A DNA stretch of 64,000 nucleotides from Treponema sp. Marseille-Q4130 (GTDB lineage Bacteria > Spirochaetota > Spirochaetia > Treponematales > Treponemataceae): contig NZ_JACSET010000008.1 in NCBI RefSeq assembly GCF_014334325.1, positions 62,001 to 126,000 on the forward strand. The letters run 5' to 3'. A program made the position numbers and the translations under genes. The notes under the pieces are model-generated. The model saw nothing but the letters and a program-made list of their open reading frames with translations, made no database searches and was not told the DNA's origin. Shown in pieces: positions 15,845 to 23,209 of this stretch. Each line of letters begins with the position of its first letter. Within the stretch, counting starts at the first letter, position 1.

Positions 15845-17605
15845 CTATCGCGTGAGCTTTCTGTACACAACCCTGCGCGGCACTTCGACGTCGTCTCCGA
15901 ACTGGGCTTTCCGCCATGCCGCGTACTCCGACCAGTTGCCTTCGAAAAAGCGTACTTGGCTGTTGTTTTCAAAGGCGAGTATGTGTGTGCAGATTCTGTC
16001 CAAAAACCAGCGGTCGTGGCTGACGACGAGCGCACATCCGGCAAAGTCTTCGAGGGCTTCTTCGAGCGCGCGCACCGTCTGCACATCCAAGTCGTTCGTC
16101 GGTTCGTCGAGCATTAAAACGTTACCCGCTTCTTTGAGCATCATGCCGAGATTCAGCCGATTTTTTTCGCCGCCGGAAAGTACGCCGATCTTTTTATTCT
16201 GTTCCGCGCCGGAAAAATTGAACCACGAACAATAGGCATGCGCGTTCACTTCGCGCACTCCGCCTTCAAGCGCTCTGCCTTTTTCATCGACCGCGCCGAG
16301 CTTGATGATATCCTGTCCGCCGGAAAGCAGTTCGTACACCGTTTTGTCGGGATCGAGCTTCGAGCGGAGCTGATCGACGTAAACCAATTTTACCGTCGAG
16401 CCGATTTTGATTTCACCGGAATCCGGTTTTTCTCCGCCCTCTTTGCCGTCGAGCCGTTCGGCAGTTTGACCGGCCGCATCGGCGATCAATTTGAACAGCG
16501 TCGTCTTTCCCGCGCCGTTCGGTCCTACGATGCCCACGATCGCGCCCGCCGGAATATGAAACGAAAGATTTTCGAACAGGAGTTTGTCGCCGTACGATTT
16601 TGTTAAATTTTCCGCATCGATGACCGCCCCTCCGAGCCTGGGACCTGCGGGAATCGAAATCTGCGTGTCTTTGAGCGCGGTTTTGCCGCTTTGCGAAAGC
16701 AGTTCGTTGTAGCGCGTAATGTGTTCTTTGTGTTTCGCCTGCCTGCCTTTCGCACCCATGTGGATCCACTCGAGTTCGCGCTGCATCGCTTTTCGCCGTT
16801 CGCTTTCGCCCTTTTCTTCCAGCGCAAGGCGCGCTTCTTTTTGTTCAAGCCAGCTCGAATAATTGCCTTTAAACGGATAACCTTCGCCGCGGTCGAGTTC
16901 CAAAATCCAACCGGCCACATCGTCGAGAAAATAACGGTCGTGCGTGATCGCGATAACCGTACCCTCGTAATCGTTCAAATGCTTTTCAAGCCACGCGACC
17001 GTTTCCGCGTCCAAGTGGTTCGTCGGTTCGTCGAGCAAAAGGATATCGGGCTTTTGCAAAAGCAGCCGGCACAGCGCAACGCGCCTGCGCTCACCGCCGG
17101 AAAGCACATCGACGATTTGATCTCCCGGCGGACAACGCAGCGCTTCCATCGCGAGCTCCAAATTCGCATCGAGATTCCACGCGTCGAGCGCGTCGAGTTT
17201 TTCCTGCAGCTCCGCCTGCCGCGCGCCGAGTTTGTCGAAATCCGCGTCGGGATCTCCGAACGCTTCGTTTACTTTATCGAATTCCGCAAGGAGGTCGGTA
17301 ATCTCTTTGACACCTTCGCCGACGATCTCTTTGACCGTTTTCCCCGATTCGAGTTCCGGCTCCTGTTCGAGATAGCCGATCGAATAGCCCGGCGCGAGAT
17401 GCGTTTCGCCCGTAAACTCCGTATCGCGTCCCGCAAGTATTTTAAACAGGCTCGATTTGCCCGATCCGTTCGGCCCGATGACGCCGATCTTTGCACCGTA
17501 ATAATACGAAATGCCGATATTTTTCAAAACGACTTTTGTGCCGTACGCGCGGCTCACATCGTCCATCGTGTAGATGATTTTTTTATTGTCAACCGTCTTT
17601 GCCAT
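15845..17605 (-). CDS. ettA: Energy-dependent translational throttle protein (ABC-F ATPase)
   Basis: Ribosome-binding ABC-F ATPase of 586 residues with two nucleotide-binding domains joined by a P-site tRNA interaction linker (ERRKAMQRELEWIHMGAKGRQAKHKEH). Walker A GPNGSGKSS and GPNGAGKTT, signatures LSGGERRRV and LSGGEKNRL, and Walker B LLLDEPTNHLD and LMLDEPTNDLD are all intact. It gates the 70S ribosome according to energy state. Two extra loops occur in the second domain relative to E. coli EttA: AERLDGKEGGEKPD, and a stretch around DEKGRALEGGVREV. ATG 17605 is preferred over GTG 17611 because a -10 box lies six bases upstream. Codons 1-31 and the promoter are duplicated at 20580-20672. 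Confidence 0.94.
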   Translation of the reverse strand: MAKTVDNKKIIYTMDDVSRAYGTKVVLKNIGISYYYGAKIGVIGPNGSGKSSLFKILAGRDTEFTGETHLAPGYSIGYLEQEPELESGKTVKEIVGEGVKEITDLLAEFDKVNEAFGDPDADFDKLGARQAELQEKLDALDAWNLDANLELAMEALRCPPGDQIVDVLSGGERRRVALCRLLLQKPDILLLDEPTNHLDAETVAWLEKHLNDYEGTVIAITHDRYFLDDVAGWILELDRGEGYPFKGNYSSWLEQKEARLALEEKGESERRKAMQRELEWIHMGAKGRQAKHKEHITRYNELLSQSGKTALKDTQISIPAGPRLGGAVIDAENLTKSYGDKLLFENLSFHIPAGAIVGIVGPNGAGKTTLFKLIADAAGQTAERLDGKEGGEKPDSGEIKIGSTVKLVYVDQLRSKLDPDKTVYELLSGGQDIIKLGAVDEKGRALEGGVREVNAHAYCSWFNFSGAEQNKKIGVLSGGEKNRLNLGMMLKEAGNVLMLDEPTNDLDVQTVRALEEALEDFAGCALVVSHDRWFLDRICTHILAFENNSQVRFFEGNWSEYAAWRKAQFGDDVEVPRRVVYRKLTR

Positions 17606-17872
17606 ACGCACATCATATCTGAAAAAATCGAATACTGCAAGTTTTCGATTTGGATTTCCCGGTTATTAAAATTTAATAATATCGATTGGTAAATTATTAA
17701 TATATTTTGCCGCCCGCATTTTCCGTATCGTCTGTTCGGGTGTTTATTAATTTTTAGGGCGTGCCCCTCACTCCGCTCGGGTCGGGCTTTGCGGGGTTCC
17801 GCGCTCGCGCGCTTCATTCCTCCGCTCGCTCATCGCTCGCTCCGGAACTTTCGCCCCTCCAATCCCTCACGC
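17513..17872. repeat. 360-bp direct repeat, copy A
   Basis: Identical to 20580-20939 at 354 of 360 positions by eye with no indels (constant offset 3067). It contains ettA codons 31 to 1, the ettA promoter and about 230 bases of non-coding DNA, ending in a GC-rich dispersed element (about 17755-17872). Together with copy B it brackets the restriction-modification genes, as expected for insertion with a long target duplication. Confidence 0.93.
17612..17640 (-). promoter_or_regulatory. Leaderless promoter of ettA
   Basis: Minus strand TTGCAG (17635-17640), 17 bases, TATGAT (17612-17617), six bases GTGCGT, then ATG 17605. Present unchanged in the duplicate at 20679-20707, where it would fire antisense toward the methylase genes. 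Confidence 0.7.
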
Positions 17873-18027
17873 GCCCCTCTCTTACGCTCTATGTTTCTAT
17901 AAAAAAACGCTTTTAAATCCGCGTAAAAAATGCATTTGCACACGATATATAGGCGGGCTGCAAAGTGCCGTGTGGAAGAGCGCGTGATGCATGCGTTTCC
18001 GCGCGGTATGCGGCTTTGAGGTGCAGT

Positions 18028-18178
18028 ATGAAAAAATCGACGCTTTTCCTTGCGCTGTTTGTATTGTTCGTATGCGGCTGTGCGGGAAAAAAAATCCGAC
18101 GAATATGCAACGCTTAAAAATTCCGGCTTAACGGAAGACGCGCTGTATGGAAACGTAAAATATTTTATGGTACAATAA
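18028..18178 (+). pseudogene. Frameshifted lipoprotein remnant
   Basis: ATG 18028 with GAGG upstream opens a clean lipoprotein signal, MKKSTLFLALFVLFVCGC, then a run of eight A causes a shift; the reading frame stops after IRRICNA. In the other frame the protein continues as KKSDEYATLKNSGLTEDALYG and ends FMVQ at 18178. It is truncated where the methylase promoter begins (TACAAT 18171-18176 is part of its last codons). It lies inside the inserted segment and was probably broken before or during that event. Confidence 0.6.
18171..18176 (+). promoter_or_regulatory. Leaderless -10 box of the methylase gene
   Basis: TACAAT followed by six bases (AAACGT) and ATG 18183. No clear -35 and no RBS. 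Confidence 0.5.
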
Positions 18179-18182
18179 ACGT

Positions 18183-19061
18183 ATGGATTATATGACTGTA
18201 AAACCGTTCATAAAATGGGCGGGAGGGAAAAGCCAGTTATTAACTGAAATTCGAACAAAATATCCGGCAAAGATTGAAAAATATTGTGAGCCGTTTCTCG
18301 GCGGTGGTGCGGTTTTGTTTGATATTCTCGCAAATTTTCATCCCGATGAAGTTCTTGTAAACGATATAAACAAAGAACTTATAAATGTTTATAAACAAAT
18401 TAAAACGAATTGCGATGATTTAATAAAAAATCTCCTAGAATTGCAAAAAGATTATTGGAACAATGGAAACGATGAAAGAAAAAAAATATATTTAAATAAA
18501 AGGAAAAAATTTAACGATTTAAAATCGAACGGCGGAAATTCGGAAAAAGCGGCTTTATTTATTTTTCTCAATAAAACCTGTTTTAACGGCTTATACCGCG
18601 TAAATTCGAAAGGTTTATTTAACGTTCCGATGGGAGCATATAAACGCCCTCCGATCTGCGATGTAGAAAATCTTCGTCGTTGTGAAAAATTATTGAAAAA
18701 AGTAAAAATTATTTGCGGTGATTTTTCCTCAACGGTAGATTTTATCGATTCGAAAACTTTCGTCTATTTGGATCCTCCTTACCGCCCAATTTCCCCCACG
18801 TCTTCGTTTACGGCATATTCGGAATTTGTTTTTACCGATCGGGAGCAGATAAAACTCGGTACCTTTGTTGATGAAATTACAAAAAAAGGCGCTAAGATAG
18901 TTTTAAGCAATTCCGATCCGAAGAATACGAATAAGAACGATAATTTTTTTGATGACTTGTATAAAAAATACAATATCGTCCGCATTGAGGCAAATCGTAT
19001 GATAAACAGCAAAGCGTCGGCTCGCGATTCGATAAATGAATTATTAATTTGTAATTTTTAA
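18183..19061 (+). CDS. D12-class DNA adenine N6-methyltransferase (DpnM-like, GATC type)
   Basis: Restriction-modification methylase of 292 residues. The SAM-binding motif EPFLGGGAV (36-44) and catalytic DPPY (197-200) are in the alpha-class order. The conserved FNGLYRVNSKGLFNVPMG block is shared with DpnM and Dam, which methylate A in GATC. N-terminal VKPFIKWAGGKSQLL is typical. It is the first of three tightly spaced genes. Codon use is AT-rich with many Lys, Asn and Ile, unlike the flanking genes, which supports transfer. GATC specificity is inferred from family and from the second methylase. Confidence 0.9.
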   Translation: MDYMTVKPFIKWAGGKSQLLTEIRTKYPAKIEKYCEPFLGGGAVLFDILANFHPDEVLVNDINKELINVYKQIKTNCDDLIKNLLELQKDYWNNGNDERKKIYLNKRKKFNDLKSNGGNSEKAALFIFLNKTCFNGLYRVNSKGLFNVPMGAYKRPPICDVENLRRCEKLLKKVKIICGDFSSTVDFIDSKTFVYLDPPYRPISPTSSFTAYSEFVFTDREQIKLGTFVDEITKKGAKIVLSNSDPKNTNKNDNFFDDLYKKYNIVRIEANRMINSKASARDSINELLICNF

Positions 19062-19080
19062 AAATTTTTACAGGAGTAAT

Positions 19081-19617
19081 ATGATAAAGGGCGGAAAAGG
19101 CGGAGGAAACACGAGGACAGGTTTGGTTTTTGAAGGAAAGGTCGATCTTTCAACGTTTCTTTCAAAGCAGCCGGGATATAAAATCAACAATGGTAATGTT
19201 TTTTACAGAGGTGAAAAAGTAGCGCGTATTTTTAAAAAACATACGTTTTATGAATTCTTAAACGAAATCGGAATTGACTGGAAAGCGATAATTTCAAAAA
19301 AATTATTACCCGATGACAGTATCTATGTAATTATAAATAATACTCTTTTCATCATCGAGTGCAAACATCAACAAGTTGCCGGATCGGTAGATGAAAAATT
19401 ACAGACATGTGATTTTAAGAAAAAACAATATCAACGACTTATGGCGCCGGCAAATATTGAAGTGGAATATATGTACTTGCTCGATAATTGGTTTAGGGCT
19501 CCCAAATATAAAGACGTTTTGGATTATATAATTAGCGTCGGCTGTCAATATTACTTCGAATACATTCCTTTGACAAAAATCGGATTACCAGTTCCGCCGG
19601 AATTAATAACCGATTAG
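19081..19617 (+). CDS. Putative type II restriction endonuclease, PD-(D/E)XK fold
   Basis: 178 residues. Contains P77-D78...E93-C94-K95 (LLPDDSIYVIINNTLFIIECK), a good PD-X14-EXK active site for metal-dependent DNA cleavage, and an N-terminal glycine-rich GGKGGGNTRTG. It is much shorter than DpnII or MboI (about 280-290) and I see no resemblance to them, so it is probably a different endonuclease lineage attached to GATC-type methylases. RBS AGGAG precedes ATG 19081. It lies between the two methylase genes, with four bases to the next. It is AT-rich like them. Specificity is unproven. Confidence 0.75.
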   Translation: MIKGGKGGGNTRTGLVFEGKVDLSTFLSKQPGYKINNGNVFYRGEKVARIFKKHTFYEFLNEIGIDWKAIISKKLLPDDSIYVIINNTLFIIECKHQQVAGSVDEKLQTCDFKKKQYQRLMAPANIEVEYMYLLDNWFRAPKYKDVLDYIISVGCQYYFEYIPLTKIGLPVPPELITD

Positions 19618-19621
19618 TGAT

Positions 19622-20506
19622 ATGGTGCAATCGTATTATAGATCCCGAAACCGCGATTTTACCCTCTTGCAAGGTGATTGCATTGAATTATTAACGCAAT
19701 TCGATTTTCAATTTGATATGATTTTTGCCGATCCTCCTTATTTTTTATCGAACGGTGGTATTTCCGTACAGAGTGGAAAACAAGTCAGTGTAAACAAAGG
19801 TGATTGGGATAAATCGCAAGGCTTTGTGAAAGATAATAAGTTTAATTTTGATTGGATTTCGCTGTGCCGCGATAAATTAAAAGAGGACGGTACGATTTGG
19901 GTTTCGGGTACTTATCATAATATTTTTTCCGTTGCACAAATGCTTACCGAATTGGGTTTCCGGATATTAAATTGTATAACGTGGGCAAAAACGAATCCTC
20001 CGCCGAATCTTTCCTGTAAGTTTTTCACGCATTCTACGGAATTTATTTTATGGGCGCGAAAAAATAAAAAAATCACTCATTATTATAATTATGAACTTAT
20101 GAAGGAGATCAACGGCGGGACACAGATGAGGGATTTATGGATTTTACCTGCAATTGCAAAATGGGAAAAATCTTGCGGTAAGCACCCGACGCAAAAATCG
20201 CTTCCGCTGCTTGCACGAATAATTCTCTCTTCGACGAAAGAGTGGGCATGGATTCTCGATCCGTTTACCGGTTCAAGTACAACAGGGATTGCAGCGAGTT
20301 TATTAAATCGTCGGTTTCTTGGTATAGATAGAGAGAAAGATTTTCTGGAAATTTCAAAAAATAGAAGAGAAGAAATTGAAGATGTAAAAATCCGAGAAGA
20401 GTACAGAACACGAATCAGTAAATATTCGAATAAGTCAATAAAAAAATTGCTTGAAATACAAAATCGGGAACCGTATTTTGGACCGGATTTACCCATATAT
20501 CAATAA
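19622..20506 (+). CDS. DNA adenine methyltransferase, beta class (DpnA-like)
   Basis: 294 residues. Catalytic DPPY at 37-40 precedes the SAM motif DPFTGSSTTG (213-222), the beta-class order. FADPPYFLSNGGISV, VNKGDWDKS, TWAKTNPPPNLSC and KHPTQKSLPLL match the DpnA family closely; DpnA can methylate single-stranded GATC and protects incoming DNA during transformation. Pairing of DpnM- and DpnA-type enzymes marks this as a DpnII-like system. The C-terminus carries an extra basic tail (about 245-294). No clear RBS; translational coupling to the endonuclease is likely. Confidence 0.88.
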   Translation: MVQSYYRSRNRDFTLLQGDCIELLTQFDFQFDMIFADPPYFLSNGGISVQSGKQVSVNKGDWDKSQGFVKDNKFNFDWISLCRDKLKEDGTIWVSGTYHNIFSVAQMLTELGFRILNCITWAKTNPPPNLSCKFFTHSTEFILWARKNKKITHYYNYELMKEINGGTQMRDLWILPAIAKWEKSCGKHPTQKSLPLLARIILSSTKEWAWILDPFTGSSTTGIAASLLNRRFLGIDREKDFLEISKNRREEIEDVKIREEYRTRISKYSNKSIKKLLEIQNREPYFGPDLPIYQ

Positions 20507-20561
20507 TACCGATATAGCGCATTGTGTTGTTAAATCTTCTTTCTTCTCATAAAATTTCATA

Positions 20562-20672
20562 TTAAAACCGACCGAATTCGCCGATATTTTTCAAAACGAC
20601 TTTTGTGCCGTACGCGCGGCTCACATCGTCCATCGTGTAGATGATTTTTTTATTGTCAACCGTCTTTGCCAT
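20562..20672 (-). pseudogene. Duplicated 5' fragment of ettA
   Basis: Carries ettA codons 1-31 with the intact promoter, then leaves homology at 20580 and ends after five foreign codons (EFGRF) at TAA 20562-20564. The 36-codon product would be only the first strand of an ABC domain, so it is taken as debris of the target duplication. Its promoter points toward the 3' ends of the methylase genes. Confidence 0.85.
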
Positions 20673-20939
20673 ACGCACATCATATCTGAAAAAATCGAAT
20701 ACTGCAAGTTTTCGATTCGCATTTCCCGATTATTAAAATTTAATAATATCGATTGATAAATTATTAATGTATTTTGCCGCCCGCATTTTCCGTATCGTCT
20801 GTTCGGGTGTTTATTAATTTTTAGGGCGTGCCCCTCACTCCGCTCGGGTCGGGCTTTGCGGGGTTCCGCGCTCGCGCGCTCCATTCCTCCGCTCGCTCAT
20901 CGCTCGCTCCGGAACTTTCGCCCCTCCAATCCCTCACGC
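20580..20939. repeat. 360-bp direct repeat, copy B
   Basis: Second copy of 17513-17872, six mismatches. Its left end abuts the tail of the restriction-modification insert and its right end continues into the flank of the DUF454 operon. The near identity suggests a recent event or ongoing homogenisation. Confidence 0.93.
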
Positions 20940-21020
20940 ACGGGGAGCGAAGGCGCTTTTGCTTTCCGCCGAATGTTTCAAAAACGCTGTCGGTCTTTGT
21001 TCGCTGCGTTTCGTTTATGT

Positions 21021-21461
21021 TTAAACGGCTTTACCGCTTTCCGAATCTTGTGCCGTATCGATGTCGCGGCATTGATGCGGCTCTTCGTTATGCAGCGTTT
21101 TTACGCCGAACAAAAAGTAGACGATGTGGCATATCCACACGACGGCGAGACAAATTCTGCCGACGGGCACCCGCTTCATCATGATAAAGCCTGCAAGCAT
21201 CACCGCGCTCGACGTCGCAAGAATCGAGATCTTCGTTTTTATCGTCATCGCTTTTCGTTCGACAAAACTTTCCAGATTTTCTTTGTACAGCGTCGTACCG
21301 GTAAACCAATCGTGCAGCTTTTTCGAACTCTTGGCGAAACAGAACACGGTTGCCAAATAAAACGGCACGGTCGGAAGCAGGGGCAGTATGATGCCGACGG
21401 TACCTAATCCCAGCGAGATAAAACCGAGTATTATCCACAAGATGCGAATCGGATTTTTCAT
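21021..21461 (-). CDS. DUF454 (YbaN-family) inner-membrane protein
   Basis: 146 residues with about four hydrophobic helices. The N-terminus RILWIILGFISLGLGTVGIILPLLPTVPFYLATVFCFAKSS, in parts, matches the DUF454 family: a conserved GxxGxxLPLLPTxPF loop, then SSKKLHDWF. The function of the family is unknown; it is often near haem, Fe-S or respiration genes. It is the last gene of a four-gene minus-strand operon. Its ATG overlaps the stop of the ABC gene by four bases, so it is translationally coupled to the transporter. Confidence 0.85.
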   Translation of the reverse strand: MKNPIRILWIILGFISLGLGTVGIILPLLPTVPFYLATVFCFAKSSKKLHDWFTGTTLYKENLESFVERKAMTIKTKISILATSSAVMLAGFIMMKRVPVGRICLAVVWICHIVYFLFGVKTLHNEEPHQCRDIDTAQDSESGKAV

Positions 21462-23209
21462 TTTGATTCCTTTTCCATTTCAAAAACGGTATGTGCGATA
21501 TTCAGCGTCGACATTCGATGCGATACGATGACGACGGTTTTTCGTTTTGATTTTTCGTTGAGCGATTTCAAAATGATGCCTTCGTTCAGCGAATCGAGAT
21601 TGCTCGTCGGTTCGTCCAAAAGTACGATCGGCGCATCGTGCAAAAAGGCGCGGGCAAGTCCTATGCGCTGCCGCTCTCCTCCGGACAGCGTGCTGCCCAG
21701 TTCGCCGACTTCCGTATCGTATCCGTCGGGGAGCGAAGAGACGAATTCGTCGAGCGACGCTTTTTTTGCCGCATCGATTATTTCTTCGCGTGTCGCGTCG
21801 ATTTTGCCGATCGCGATATTGTTCGCAATCGTGTCGCGAAAGAGGGACGTTTCCTGCGTCACGTAGGATTCCGCAGCTCGGAGGGATGCCGTATCGATCG
21901 TTCGTATGTCTTTTTTCGAAAGCGAAATGCTTCCCGACTGCACGTCCCAAAAGCGCATGAGCAATTTTAAAAGCGTCGATTTGCCGCAGCCGGACGGCCC
22001 ATGGATGCCGAAAATCTTCCGGCCGGGAATCGCGAGCGAAAAATTCGTCAGGATGTTTTCCGCGCCGTAGGAAAAATCGGCGTTTGCAATATCGATGCCG
22101 TTTACGGCAAAAGCTTTTTCGGCGTTTGAAACGGAGATACCCTTTGCAGAAAACGTTTTTGCGGCTGCGTCGGCATCGGCAGTTTCGCTTGTTACTTCTT
22201 CGACGATCGGCTTTTCATCGAGCAGAGAGAGGACTCTTTCTCCGCTTGCAAGCGTCTGCATCAAATTGTTCGAGAGATTCGACAGCGCGACGACCGGCCC
22301 GAACGAACTCATTACGGCGACGGTCGTTACGACGGCATTTCCGAGTGAAACGCTGCCGGCAAAAAAAGAGCGGAGTACGAGACAAAAAACCGCGGCGTCA
22401 AATGCGAGGATGACGATATTGGTAAGGGCGCGCTGATACGATTCGAGCGTCGAAAGTTTTTTTTGCATATGCGTCAATTCCTGCGAGCGCTTTTCCAATT
22501 CCGACAGGCGCTTTTTGCCGCAGCCGTATTGTATCGTTTCGTCGAGGCCGCGAAGCGAATCGAGCACGAAGGCGCTCAAATTTCCGAACGCGTTTCGAAA
22601 CTTGAGACCCTCCGCACCTCCGAGCTTTGCGTTTGCGAGCGGGATGACGGCGCCGACCGTTATATACGCACATAAAGCGATGATACCGGCCGCGGCGCTT
22701 CCGTGCCATATAAAGACGGTCATGCACGCCGACACGATGAGCGCGATCGCGACCGGAGAAATCGTGTGCGCGTAAAAGACTTCGAGCAGTTCGATGTCCG
22801 ATGTTATTATCGAAATGAGATTGCCTTTGTCTCTGCCTTCGAGCTTTGCAGGGCAGAGTTCGCGGAGCTTTGCAAAGATACGGTGTCTAATGAGCGCGAG
22901 CAGTTTAAAAGCGATAAAGTGATTGCAGTACTGTTCCGCGTAATGGAAGACGCCGCGGCACACGGCGAACGCGATCAAAAAGTACGGCAAGATCCGAAGC
23001 GGCAGCAAGGGTGCGCTTTGAGCTGCGATGCCTGCGATTCCCGAAGCCGCCGATACCGTTACGGCGATTGCGCACAAGTGTCCGATGCTGCCGAAAAAAA
23101 TCGCGAGCAGCATGACGGGGATGAGCGTCCGTACGAGGATGATGAGGCGTGCCATAATCGAAAATACGTTTTTTCTTTCGGCTTTTCGCTGCGCTGTGTT
23201 GCACTTCAT
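21458..23209 (-). CDS. ABC half-transporter, second subunit (CydC-like/type IV fold)
   Basis: 583 residues: about six membrane helices (residues 20-310) and a C-terminal ATPase with Walker A GPSGCGKST, signature LSGGERQR and Walker B IVLLDEPTSNLD. Coupled by ATGA overlaps to the partner upstream and the DUF454 gene downstream, so it surely forms a heterodimer with the 578-residue subunit. Relatives export thiols or haem-linked compounds (CydDC) or import siderophores (YbtPQ, IrtAB). Because the divergent operon encodes a TonB receptor and no periplasmic binding protein is present, the import option is attractive, but this is inference. Confidence 0.88.
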   Translation of the reverse strand: MKCNTAQRKAERKNVFSIMARLIILVRTLIPVMLLAIFFGSIGHLCAIAVTVSAASGIAGIAAQSAPLLPLRILPYFLIAFAVCRGVFHYAEQYCNHFIAFKLLALIRHRIFAKLRELCPAKLEGRDKGNLISIITSDIELLEVFYAHTISPVAIALIVSACMTVFIWHGSAAAGIIALCAYITVGAVIPLANAKLGGAEGLKFRNAFGNLSAFVLDSLRGLDETIQYGCGKKRLSELEKRSQELTHMQKKLSTLESYQRALTNIVILAFDAAVFCLVLRSFFAGSVSLGNAVVTTVAVMSSFGPVVALSNLSNNLMQTLASGERVLSLLDEKPIVEEVTSETADADAAAKTFSAKGISVSNAEKAFAVNGIDIANADFSYGAENILTNFSLAIPGRKIFGIHGPSGCGKSTLLKLLMRFWDVQSGSISLSKKDIRTIDTASLRAAESYVTQETSLFRDTIANNIAIGKIDATREEIIDAAKKASLDEFVSSLPDGYDTEVGELGSTLSGGERQRIGLARAFLHDAPIVLLDEPTSNLDSLNEGIILKSLNEKSKRKTVVIVSHRMSTLNIAHTVFEMEKESK

